This document shows positions 38,445 to 48,955 of a DNA stretch of 64,000 bases, piece after piece. Position 1 is the stretch's first letter, and every line of letters starts with the position of its first letter. Under the pieces are notes generated by a model, which saw only the letters and a program-made list of their open reading frames with translations, was not told where the DNA came from and did not search any database. Origin of the DNA: Phaeoceros laevis (taxonomy: Eukaryota; Anthocerotophyta; Anthocerotopsida; Notothyladales); NCBI GenBank assembly GCA_049999765.1, contig JBNGIQ010009093.1:1-64000 (forward strand). The letters run 5' to 3'. A program made the position numbers and the translations under genes.

Positions 38445-39840
38445 CTATACATCCGTAAATGAGTCTTCAACCCATTGGCCCCACGACACACTTGGACTGT
38501 GACATCGGCACCCTCTCATGGTCATATTCTGACCGTAGTACCGTACCATGATACCATCCTTTGGAGTTCCTAATTAGCTCACCCTAATTCTCAAATCATG
38601 ATAATTGTCGATGATCTGTGAAGGCAACTTTTTATTTAAATGTAAGTGAACTATTTACTCTTGTAGATAATAGCTGTGACCTGGATGGATAGCGGCTGTT
38701 AGGACGCAACAACGCATGATAGCTGCCACATGCGTGCAAAGGTCTAGCAATCCTTAGTGTTACTTAAGCCTACCCTCTTGGCTGAGGCAGCTCAGTGTTT
38801 CCCGACGGTAGGCCAAGGGTGGATTTACGGGCACTCTGTCTTGGAAGAAGGATTAGCTTAGTTGCATTGTTAGTGCTTTAGATGCTTTGATGCATTGGTC
38901 TTGAATGGTGGATTTACAGGCACTGTCTTGGAAGAAGGATTAGCTTAGTTGCATTGTTAGTGCTTTAGATGCTTTGATGCATTGGTCTTGAATGGCGTTG
39001 TACGTTGCTGGATTTGCTTTTTAGAGGGTATACTGGCGGTATGTCTTGAGTTGGAGCCTCATAGCTCGTTGTACTTTGAGATTGGGTAGATTGAGATTGT
39101 GTTCAAGGTGTGGGAATTTGAGTTTAAGTTGTTTGCTTTGTAAGCGGGTCATTTGGGTAAAGGAGGAGACATTAAATCATCAAGGTGGACATGGGATACG
39201 CTGTACGATTGGAAACTTTGTGCTTGCATGGCGTTGCCTGCAGAGGTGCTTAAGTGAGGAGCACGGCTACATACGTTGAATCATTCACAGCGTGGGTGGA
39301 AACTTAAGCAGTGAGATATCTCATGACAACTCACGTGCCGAAGTTAGCGGCCAAGTACCCCGGGAGTTCTCAATTTCTAAGTGGCCGAACCTTATTTGTG
39401 GTGTACAATTAGGAGAGTGACTACACCAATGTCACTATAGGGATTTCTATGACCTAGCAGAATTACTGCAATCACATTCAACCCAAGGCTTTAGGGGAAT
39501 GAGGAGCGACTGACGAGCGGTGTCACCGTGGGCAAGTGAGCTCCAATGCAATTGAGTGCGTGGCGCGTGAAGTGTGCTGCGCGCGAAGACGGAGGCCATG
39601 GGCCCAAATAGCGGAATAGCGGGGGAATGTCTTCCCCGGATGAAGTGGCAGAAACTGGCGCGCGCGAAAATGCTGGGAAGAAAGGACATAAAGAGGACGA
39701 GAGTGTTGTAGGCACAACACCTGAAAGAGGCGGGAGAGCGGAGGAATGGGACAGTTGACGGTGCTCAGACACAATAACGTATAGCAAGAGGAAAAGCAGA
39801 AGGTTGGGAAGCACACAAGAAGAAACAGGTGCCTTTACAA
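38445..39840. other. gene-free region with an 89-bp tandem duplication
   Basis: Nothing codes convincingly here. The main structure is a near-perfect tandem duplication with an 89-bp period, copy 1 at 38821-38909 and copy 2 from 38910 to about 38995, with only a few differences, indicating a recent event. Confidence 0.6.
38821..38995. repeat. 89-bp tandem duplication
   Basis: Both copies begin GGATTTAC and end TTGAATGG. The second copy carries a substitution and a two-base deletion near its start and is otherwise identical to the first. Confidence 0.85.
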
Positions 39841-39849
39841 CTACCTGTT

Positions 39850-40945
39850 ACCATGCAAGATCCTGAAAGACGTGATCCCACAAGTGAGAGGAATTCTAAG
39901 AGTGATGTCAGTCCTAGGCAAAGTGGAGGGGATCAGCCCCAATGAGAAGGAATTGGAGGAATACATGAGACAGGTCACAGAAGCAACCTCAACCTCAGTA
40001 TACATCAAGGATGATCAATCGTTTCAGATGCGTATGTCGGATGCGAGGGAGGCAAAAAGGCTGCTACAATCTAAAATGCTCTTTAAAGGCTACTTAGCCT
40101 TGTCTACTTGGAACCTTGGACACCGCAGCCAGATCTGGAGAGAACAAAGTTTTCGAAGAAGTTTGTATGGGTACAACTCCCAGGGCTGCAGGAGATCTGT
40201 ATTGACTTCGCTGAGGAAATGATTGCAACTATTGGGGAGGTTTATATCAAACCTAGAAGAGAAGAGTTTTGGATCACAAACACTCAAAACCGAGGTTTGG
40301 GGTCAAAGTAAAAAACATCAATATGCTCCCAGAGGGGGTCATTGTGTAATTCAAGGAAGGCTCAAAGAAAGAGGAAATTTACCAGCCCCTAGACTACCCA
40401 GATTTGCCAATCAGATGTCGCATGCGTGGAAGTAAGGAGCATCTTCAGAAAAGTTGCCCGGCACAGAAACCATGGAAAATGAAGTTGTTAGGGCAGGGAG
40501 GCATCAAACCAGACGAACTAATCATGCAAGGATTCGGATGGAACAGAACGACATACATGTGCAACGTACCTTGTCGAAAGCACTAAATGAAACGAACTGT
40601 AGAATTGGAAGAGCTATGTTCAAAAAGTGGGCCCAAGTGGAAAATGGCAGTTATCAAGGCTGGAATCATTTTATGGAGAAAGCAAAAGGGTGTGGAGGAA
40701 ATTTGGATCCCAACGAGTACGCAAAGGCTAGTTTTCCTTCTGTGGACAGTATTGGGAAATGATTACCTAAATGCAAATCTGGAACAAGCGTGGGAAAGAG
40801 CAGAGAACAAGATGTGGAACATGATCAGCAATAACTTCCCTAAACTGAAAAGTGAAGACATGGAACAAATTATGCTTCGACTGATGCATAAAAAGCGGTT
40901 TCACACCGTATCCAACAGGACACGCAATATGTATATTTTATAAGC
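39850..40945 (+). mobile_element. remnant of a LINE-type ORF1 (DUF4283-like region plus zinc-knuckle remnant)
   Basis: Overlapping pieces in different frames read in order as a nucleic-acid-binding ORF1 of a plant non-LTR retrotransposon. First comes a segment ending KGYLALSTW (to about 40110), then KFVWVQLPGLQEICIDFAEE (from about 40150), which matches the vWVQLPGLP signature, then YPDLPIRC followed by KEHLQKSCP (about 40400-40470), a degenerate CCHC knuckle with ligands lost. Frameshifts and stops separate the pieces, so the gene is dead. No reverse transcriptase or poly(A) tail was found downstream. A captured cellular gene with the same domain is a less likely alternative. Confidence 0.55.
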
Positions 40946-42972
40946 GTCATAAAACTGAACTGCTACAAAACTGAATTATTACGAGATTGAATTGCTACAA
41001 ATTCGGAAGACTTGCCCACAAAAGTCAATCCATAATCGAAAGCGGACAACTCTATCTATCACTAGAGTTACCTTTCTAAACAAGTCATGAGCCAACCCTA
41101 GTAGTATTGCCTTAACTACTCGAAAAAGAAAAAGACTTACCATAAAGGTCATTTCCTAGTCGAAGGTCGATAACAGTTACTCTATGTATCCCTCTATTTT
41201 CCTCATGAGAGTAGCGTCTTCGCAATTGGTGGCACCTACGTGCTAAGCGAGAAAGTTGTACAACAGGGTAAGGAGGACAGGGTCACCGCGAAGCGAGGCT
41301 CTACTTAAAGACAAAGTGCAGCTAAACAAAGAAATAGCATGCCAAAGCCAAAGATCTAGAATGCTATCTGAGCTTCGAAACCAGAATGCTATCTGAGCTC
41401 GAAACCAATCTTCTCTCCCGACAGAGAGAGCTAGAGTGGAGGCTTGACAAAGAAAGCTCTAGCTAGCTAGGCCCAGAGAGGCGGTGAGGACCACAAACCT
41501 GAAAAACGCTGGTCGGAGGGACCAGCCTTGTCCTCCAACCTACAATAGCAACAGAAGGGAAGTCAGGAGAATAAAATTGAAACCAAAAGGGAGCAGACAA
41601 GGACCGGCTGCAAACCTGGGCGGTCACCTTCCTCACAACAAGAACAGAAAGAGACAAGGCTGCCTCAAAGCGATTGTTGGGGTAGACTTACACAGGCGGT
41701 GAGGACCACAGACCCGTCAACGCAGACACCGGAAGCAAAGAAAACCTGGAAAGAGGCAAAGCAAGCAGGAAGGAGAAAGAGGCAAAGCAAGGAGGAAGGA
41801 GAGGCTTACAGTCCAGGCGGCTGAGAGAAGTGTAGGGCAAGTCCGATAAGGAAGCGGAACACGCCATCCCTGCGCGGGAAATGTCAGCTGCTGCTGATGC
41901 TCCGGCTACGTACAATGTCATCGACCCGGCATATGGAAGCCCAAGGCCCTGACATTTTCCTTTCAAAGGATATATGTCCTGGGGTCCTTCAATAGTTTAT
42001 ACTCGAGCATGTTTCTTGGGTTTTGAATGTAATACTTATCGTAGATTACTTCCATGCATGCTATATACTTGGAGGGCTCACTCATCTTTAACGCCGTGAA
42101 AGGGCTTTTAGTGCATTTCAACAGTCACATTTTCTTTGTCGGCCAAATCTGCAAGAACCATGTAGTTATTCCGTAAGGAAATCCGGCCATACTCACATTA
42201 AGCATCCAATATTATGGCTTTTCCAACAATTTTTCACTAGACCTAGGATCTAAGCCTCTAGAGCTCTTTTAGCATCCTCGTCATTTTTGTAAATAGGATG
42301 TCCAGGTCTACTTAATAATGATTTTTTGTGATGGGTATTATTTAATGATGTTTTTTTCTTTTACATTGCCAGCAACCACATTGACAAATGGGTTGAAGTC
42401 GTACGCTTTGGTAAGTCTCACTTACAACTGTCTCTTATACACATCTTTCCAATGCTCCTTGCATGAGGATTTTTTTTTTTTTTTAGTCTACTTGAAAATA
42501 CTTCTACACTATAACATAGGCAAGATCAGGTCTAGTGAGTAAACACTAGACCCTAGATCGTTGCCAATAGCCCTTAAGATATAGTGATAAAGTAAAGTGT
42601 GAGTATTAAATAGATTGGAATTGGAAGCACACGCAAGCATATCAGAATTGATTCATTCATTCAAGCATCATAATAAGGCACAAACAACATGTATGTGTAG
42701 GTTTCGCGAAATCGTTTGGTTGAGATTGATATACACTTAATTGTATCTAGGTCAGGCTATCTAACCTAAAGCAAAGTGCTAAGTGGTACCATGCTAGACG
42801 GTTATGCTAGGCCACTTGATTGTATCTAGGTCAAGCTATCTAACCTAAAGCAAAGAGCTAAGGGGTATAATGTTATACGTTTATGCTAGGCCAATGTAAA
42901 CTAGCTAGTGTAGTGGCCGATTAGAGATGGAGGCCATGCAAGGCATGCAACATCGCAAGTTGCAACCACCTA
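40946..42972. other. gene-free region with a 79-bp tandem duplication
   Basis: No supported gene. AT-rich towards the right. It contains a tandem duplication with a 79-bp period at 42734-42891, just before the copia LTR. Confidence 0.55.
42734..42891. repeat. 79-bp tandem duplication
   Basis: The two copies start CACTTAATTGTATCTAGG and CACTTGATTGTATCTAGG and end TTATGCTAGGC. They differ at about ten positions, so this duplication is older than the one at 38.8 kb. Confidence 0.8.
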
Positions 42973-43165
42973 TGATGGATATTAGATAGTTAGGGCAAGT
43001 TAGGTTAATTAGGTAACGGTGGTTAGAAACCCTAATCGCTAGTTCCTGCCTACAAGACATACAACCTGTGAATGAATGAATGAATTTATTAACAACCTGG
43101 GCACCTGTAAGCACCAGCATATCAATTGCTACGCGTTTCTACACCTATCTACATGATCCCTATTA

Positions 43166-43177
43166 TGGTATCAGAGC
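43166..43177 (+). other. copia primer-binding site
   Basis: TGGTATCAGAGC is the standard copia site complementary to the 3' end of initiator methionine tRNA. It starts one or two bases after the left LTR. Confidence 0.85.
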
Positions 43178-43277
43178 TGAAGTCGATCCACCACGAGTGC
43201 TAATCTAGCGCACTGCGTGCTTGCATTTGGCCATGGTTGCTTCGGCTTTCTGGACTATCCATGGCGTTCTGAGTACT

Positions 43278-43505
43278 CCTCGGGCGCGAGCACACACATT
43301 TGTGTGTCACGTGAAACGGTTACAACAATCAAAATGGGTTTAATCCTAGTTAGATTTAACTAACCTAATGACTGACCTACTTAACTTATTGTTTGTTTCA
43401 ATCCCACTCGGGAGTTAGGTTAGTTAAATCTAACTAGGATTAAACCCGTTTTGATTGTTGTAACCGTTTCACGTGACACACAAATGTGTGTGCTCACGCC
43501 CGAGG
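43278..43505. repeat. foldback: 91-bp inverted-repeat arms with a 46-bp loop
   Basis: Arms are 43278-43368 and 43415-43505. Compared base by base they differ at two positions only. The loop is 43369-43414. The unit lies between the copia primer-binding site and the Gag zinc-knuckle piece and could form a long hairpin in DNA or RNA. No target duplication is clear at its edges. Confidence 0.95.
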
Positions 43506-44214
43506 AAGAGGTCGTGGCCAAGGCATGCCATTTCGACCACAGTCGTTTAATGGAAGTAAACCAAAGCCGCCATGTGGCTACTGCGGAATCCCTAATCATA
43601 TATGGGAGGTCTACAAGAAGAGACTCACCAACGAGTCAGGAGGTGCACATTCATGGAGTAACCTGACTATCACCATGAAGAAGTACTCCAAAGCATTTAT
43701 AGCCTCTGCACAAGATGAGGACATAGCTGATTCTCATGAGGGTTTTACCTCTACCCTAGTAGTGACCTGCTATGCATCCAAGGCTGAGCATGCTTGGTAC
43801 ATAGACTCCAAAACTTCTCAGCACATGACCCCGCATCATAGACCTGCAGCCGACACAAGGAGAGCGGTTTGTATGCTTGGGTGACAACTCTACACACAAA
43901 ATTGAAGGTGAAGGGACCATACAACCTGACCTTGAACCTGACTAGCACCTGACAATCCCAGATGTGCTGTATGTACCAGGTCTCGCAAAGAACTTGGTGT
44001 CTGTACGGAAGATTGATGAGTCAGGATGCTACATATGCTTTGGCGATGGCAAGTGTGTGGTAGAAACACCTGAAGGCAAGCTCATGGCCACAGGAGGACT
44101 TCGTTCTGATGACTTGAACCATTTGGATGTCAAGCGGGAACAAACCAATGCAGCTACACATTTGGCGCATATGGCGAAGCCCTCTCTCACGTATCTGTGG
44201 CACTTGAGACTTGG

Positions 44215-44413
44215 GCTCTGATACCATGTAGATTACTCTCGAAGACGAGAGCACGAACACGAGAGAGGTTTTGCAAGAAATAGGAATCGTTTTTATGAAG
44301 TGGTTGGCTGTGTCTTTACTAGCAAATTCATTTGACTAACAAGCTAACAAAGCACAACTAAACCTAATGCAGACTGCTAGAAATATAAACTTTAACATAG
44401 ACTAGCAGTCTGA
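44215..44413 (-). mobile_element. antisense copia primer site plus LTR-like fragment
   Basis: GCTCTGATACCA at 44215-44226 is the exact reverse complement of the copia primer-binding site. It is followed by TG and about 185 bp of AT-rich non-coding sequence ending before the RNase H segment. This is what the 5' end of a second copia element in reverse orientation would look like. The reading frame of the host element breaks exactly here, after WHLRLG. Confidence 0.65.
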
Positions 44414-45285
44414 GTGCATCCTTTGACTGGTAGTCCATATCAAGGCCCGGCACATACAATACATATGGAATTTCCAGAAGTTAATCAGGCTGCGCACAGA
44501 CTGCTAGTCTATACAGATGCGGACTGGACAAGAGACCCAGATAGCCGCAAGTCCATTTCAAGCTATGTGACTATGCTAGCCGGCGGTGCAATTTCTTGGA
44601 GCAGTCGCAGACATCCCACTATTGCGTTATCTTCCACGGAGGTCGAATATAAGAGTTTCACATGTACAGAAGCATGTAAGGAAGTAATGTGGTCGGTGGG
44701 AGCTCTGTGTGGGCTTGACATACCTCAAGTGCTGCTGATTGAGCTCTATTGTGACAATCAGAGTGCTTTAGCAATGTTAATGAATCCAAGGTTCCACGCA
44801 AGAACAAAGCATATTGAGATTCAGCATCACTACATTAGAGAGATGGCAACACAAGGTATAGTCAGAATTTCTTATTGTTCTACTGAGCATATGACTGCCG
44901 ATATCTTAACCAAGGCACTCGGGAAGCTGAAGCACTATGAGCACGCCGCAAACATAGGGCTCCGCGCGGCAGGCGAGCCCCTACGATGGAGCGCACCACC
45001 AAATCGGCAATTGGTGAAAAGACTGTTCGAAGGAAGTTAGTGCTTGACGAGGTTTCTTCACCTCCCGGCAAAGTTTCTTTTGCTAGATTATTAGTCGAAA
45101 CGTTTCCATCGCGAAAAATCGTAACAAATATATTAAACAGTTAGCCATATGACTATAAACTAAAGAACTAAACTAACCACTGACCATTCAACCTGAGTGG
45201 GAGTGATGGATATTAGATAGTTAGGGCAGGTTTATGTTAGTTAGGTAGTGGTGGTTAGAAACCCTAACCGCTAGGTTAGGGTTTG

Positions 45286-45341
45286 TTATTTGTTATTTGT
45301 TATTTGTTATTTGTTATTTGTTATTTGTTATTTGTTATTTG
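45286..45341. repeat. (TTATTTG)8 microsatellite
   Basis: Eight perfect 7-bp units start at the point where the right copia LTR loses similarity to the left one. Confidence 0.95.
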
Positions 45342-46733
45342 TTCCATTGAATTTTTGTGACATCATATTATTTCATTAGAGAATTCCATCAAATGAAAGA
45401 AATTAAATAGAGCTTGCATAACTTAAGGTAATAGTACAAATTATAGCACGACAAAATATTTGCATAACTTAAGATAATAGTAAAAATTATAGCAGCACAA
45501 AATATTTTTATTCAAAAAATATATATAAAGTTGCTTACAAATGTTTACACATCAAATTAGTGCCAGCCAGCCAGCCTGCACGTTAGTGCGGGCCTCTACA
45601 CTAGTAGGTTAATAGTTTAAAAAGCTTATTATAATCCTAAAAATAACAGCTAGAAAAGGTCTAAGTGGTAAGAGACTTTCCTAACAAGCCTCCGTAACTT
45701 ATAGTAGTCTATCATCTATAAACCATTTGATCTCATAAAAGAAGAATAAGGTGGCTTGTTGACCTTCCTCCCTTTTCAAAGTTTTGATTGACTATCGCGT
45801 GATACCTCAGCCTTTTTATTCTTTTCTTTATCCGTCTCAAAAAATAAAGAGCTAAAACAATAAAAGAAACCAAATTAGTACAACAACACAGGTAACCAAA
45901 TTAGAACAACAACCAAAACCAGACGATCCTAGGCCTATGAGAAGCAAAACGAGCTTCCCCACATTGTCATAAACCCCCAAAACCCTAAAACATAATTAAA
46001 TATGTTAAATCAAAATTTTACGATAGAACTTGAAGGAAAAAAATTTTGATTTTTTTTCACAACTAAAATTCTATAGGTGCATAACTCTCTAAAAGCATAC
46101 TTCACCGTGTTCACACCTGACCCGATGGTATGCTCTTAGAGAGGGTCTACCGTATATCTCTTACGTGCTGTATGCGTGACATGCTGCCCCTCTGCAGCTT
46201 GCCTTCCTTGCTAGGGGAATCTAAGGGGATGGGTGTCGGGTAACGAAGGGCATCTTATTAGCGGGCAGCAGGCGATACTCGGGACATTGTCATGCATTGT
46301 GGTCTGAACTCATCCACGTGGCGCTCTGAAATTGAGTTGATGTCGGCAACGCCAAATGCTGGAAAATCTAATCAAGAGCATATTAAAGGTGATCAATAGG
46401 TATTATTAGTAGGAACACCCTAATTCGTACGCAGTGTTCGTATCATTGCGAGGTACTGTTTGTAGAAAATCCATCACAGCAACAAGACACGCTCCACAGA
46501 TGCCCCCTCACGAAGCCCAAGAACGCGATTCTCTGAGCGGAACAGCCCGGGCCCCGGGAGGAATCCGCTAATAAATAAGAAAGTTGAACATTCCGTGGCA
46601 TCCTCTAAAGACGACTTGCTGGTGACGGCAGCTATCCCTTGACAGACTACACGCGTTCTTTACATTTCCATTGTCAAGATGAGTACATTTCATTAACATA
46701 TAATCTGTAACCTTCCATATAGTTTACATAAAA
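45342..46733. other. AT-rich gene-free region
   Basis: I see no gene or recognisable repeat beyond short AT-rich runs (ATATATA at about 45520) and near-copies of CATAACTTAA(A/G)(A/G)TAATAGTA around 45417-45485. Confidence 0.5.
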
Positions 46734-46814
46734 GCAGCTTTGGCCGAGTGGTTAAGGCGTGTGCCTGCTAAGTACATGGGTTCGCCCGCGAGAGTTCGAA
46801 TCTCTCAGGCTGCG
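46734..46814 (+). tRNA. tRNA-Ser(GCU)
   Basis: The acceptor stem GCAGCTT pairs with AGGCTGC. The anticodon stem TGTGC/GTACA encloses CTGCTAA, so the anticodon is GCU, decoding AGC/AGU. A long variable arm (TGGGTTCGCCCGC) and the T-arm GAGAGTTCGAATCTCTC fit a class II serine tRNA. Length is 81 nt with discriminator G. Confidence 0.95.
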
Positions 46815-48955
46815 AAATTTCGAACGCTGCTGTGGCTTTTTTTCTCCCTCCCCTCCACAACTCTGTCGGAAACTTTGCTCGCGCACTCTTGTCGTGTGCA
46901 CTGGACAGGCTGGCCCGCTGCTGGCCCTACGGACACTCCGTTTCTCCGCACTCCATATATAGCCCCTCCCTCCTGAAGTCTGTCGGAAAGCTCCTCGGGA
47001 CTAGAGTCCCTCCTATTCCAGCGCATTCCCTTGTCCCACTCACCATCCCAAAAGCTGCACCCCGGAGTTTTTCTCCAGTTTAGCTGCTGCAGCCGCTGCT
47101 GCTGCTGCCTGGCTTGCGCGAAGGCACGTCACATCATCCACACCTTCGAAAGAAATGAGCAAAACCAAATCTGGTGTCTGTTGCTCCTGGGCTGTGCTGG
47201 ACGGATAATGGAGTCGGTGAACAATATCTGTGCAGCCCCAGGTAGGCGACTCTAAGCGATTCATTTGCTTGCCGGTAACAAGTAGACTAGAGAGTGAGCA
47301 AGTAAGTGCCGTTCCGTCGTCCACCACAGAGAAAGAACCCTTCCAACTTGTTCCACCTGGGCCTGGGGCCTCCAAATCCAAGTCTTTTCAGCCCGTGGCG
47401 GGGCCGGGCCGGGCCGGTGCCTGGCCACAATGGTCTGTACTAACCTGCAGTTACCTGCTGCTGCTGTGCTGCTGTGCTGCTGTCTCCTACTGCTGGCGCA
47501 ATAAAAGCTGTCAATGTCTCGGTACACGAGAAGCCCAGTAGTTGCAGGTCCCAGGACATTAAATGGACAACCCTAGCTAGTGTCTCTCAGCACAGAGTGC
47601 CAGTGCAACTGGCGTGTCCTGTCCCAGGCCAGAGCTCCGTGGATCCGCTCTTTCCTTCAACTCCCTCAAAAGCCACTCGTGAAGTCTCCAGTTTTTTGTC
47701 ATCACGACAGCTCGTGCTAGGCGTGCTTCGTCAACGGACAAAACACACAAAATGCCTTCCTCTTTGCTTTTCAAGGAAAAGATGTCACAGAAGTGTTCCC
47801 TTCCAAGATTTTCAAGATAAGCTCTCCCTACACGCACACATCGTGAACCTCACTGGCTCAAACTCACTTAAGATGAGGCTCTACAATAACGGGCCGCGTG
47901 TTCGCAATGCTCGGGTATCCGCCCGCGAGCCTCGACAAGGCTTGAGAAGGCGCAGTGAGAGAGAACGCGTTCAACAGAGAGAATTCCCCGGAGCCTAAAA
48001 CCTCCATTTGGCTCCCCTTCAAAACTTGAGAATCTCGTACTTACAGGGGGCTCGTAGGAGAGCCAATGCGAAAACTCCTTTAGCCATAACACTTCGCGGT
48101 TGTAGCCCCAACAGGTAGACCAAGGTCCCTGAACGGGGGCTCCCGGTTGTCGCTTACAATCCCTAGACGGGGGCTCCCGGTTGTCGCTTACAATCTCTGG
48201 TTGGCTAAACACCATAATCTTCCTACTACTACTACCATACATAAAGGCCTGTGCGAACACTGCGAAGCGGCTCTGTATGCTGTGATTACGAGTGGCTTGT
48301 GTTTCCCTTTGATCGCTGTGAATTTCGAGAAGCTCCAAATACAAAAGGAAACAGAGACTTTTCAAAGAGTCCTCTCTGCCCATGTGAATGCCGAAGTCAA
48401 CCTGTTTGTTGTTCTAGCTGATGTTTGCCCCATTCTTTACATGGCTCTGCAAACTCGATGTCAGCCTCTGTTCGGGCTCTTCCTGGACCGCGATTTGTCA
48501 TCTCTTAGGAACTTTGAAACCACTTCAAAACCCTTCAAAAGCGTTTTCTTGGTGTCTTAAGATTACATGCTCGTAAATGAGTTCTCAGCGAGAGCATGCC
48601 CTTTTGCATACAAGATTTCAAGGCAGTGGAGGTAGATAGAGTACAATTCAGACTAATCCGAGCGCTCTCCTGTGGAAAGAACGAACATTCTGACATCATC
48701 GATGCTTCACAGGTAGGGACGGCCATGAAAGTCCTCAATGGGGAGCTGGAGGCAGTAAACAGCTTATGTCCGAGTCACATCAATGCCATTAAAGAGCAAA
48801 CAAGTGCGACCTTTTATTTCCCGCTAACGCAAGGGATGCACGGCTCACACCTTCGTCTCACCTTTGGTTCCCAGATGCATCCCCAGGTCTCCTTGCAAAG
48901 CGAGCTTTACTCGGAACAGAACATCCTGCGGTCTGTATTTCCGTTTGTGTTCCTC
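46815..48955. other. gene-free intergenic region with a 34-bp tandem repeat
   Basis: The right end probably holds the FIE 3' UTR (minus strand). A 34-bp tandem duplication beginning ACGGGGGCTCCCGGTTGTCG lies at 48133-48200. ORFs at 47.5-48.6 kb are short, overlapping and without family resemblance. Confidence 0.5.
48133..48200. repeat. 34-bp tandem duplication
   Basis: Two copies containing GGGGGCTCCCGGTTGTCGCT are adjacent at 48133-48166 and 48167-48200, with at most one or two differences. The GGGGGCTCCC core is nearly palindromic. Confidence 0.85.

Larger units (their letters stand above)
42973..45285 (+). mobile_element. degenerate Ty1/copia LTR retrotransposon
   Basis: The element is bounded by related ends beginning TGATGGATATTAGATAG at 42973 and 45204. 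The left LTR runs to about 43164 and is followed by the primer-binding site TGGTATCAGAGC (43166-43177), complementary to initiator tRNA-Met. The right LTR is cut after about 80 bp and preceded by a purine-rich tract. Remaining coding pieces are a Gag zinc knuckle (43486-43884, CGYCGIPNHIWEVY with the last cysteine lost), a protease remnant (WYIDSKTSQHMT, where Ser-Gly has become Ser-Lys), a GAG-pre-integrase segment (43943-44215) and the RNase H C-terminus (44475-45040, with YTDADW and LSSTEVEY). Integrase core and reverse transcriptase are missing. A foldback and an antisense LTR-like fragment interrupt it. Confidence 0.88.

Noticed and set aside
47474-47998. 174-codon plus-strand ORF between tRNA-Ser and FIE
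   Set aside because: No family resemblance, biased composition and no conserved motif; probably chance in a stop-poor stretch.
48133-48200. Short direct repeats considered as a CRISPR-like array
   Set aside because: There are only two adjacent copies with no spacers, in a plant nuclear context. It is a simple tandem duplication, as are those at 18.3, 38.1, 38.8 and 42.7 kb.
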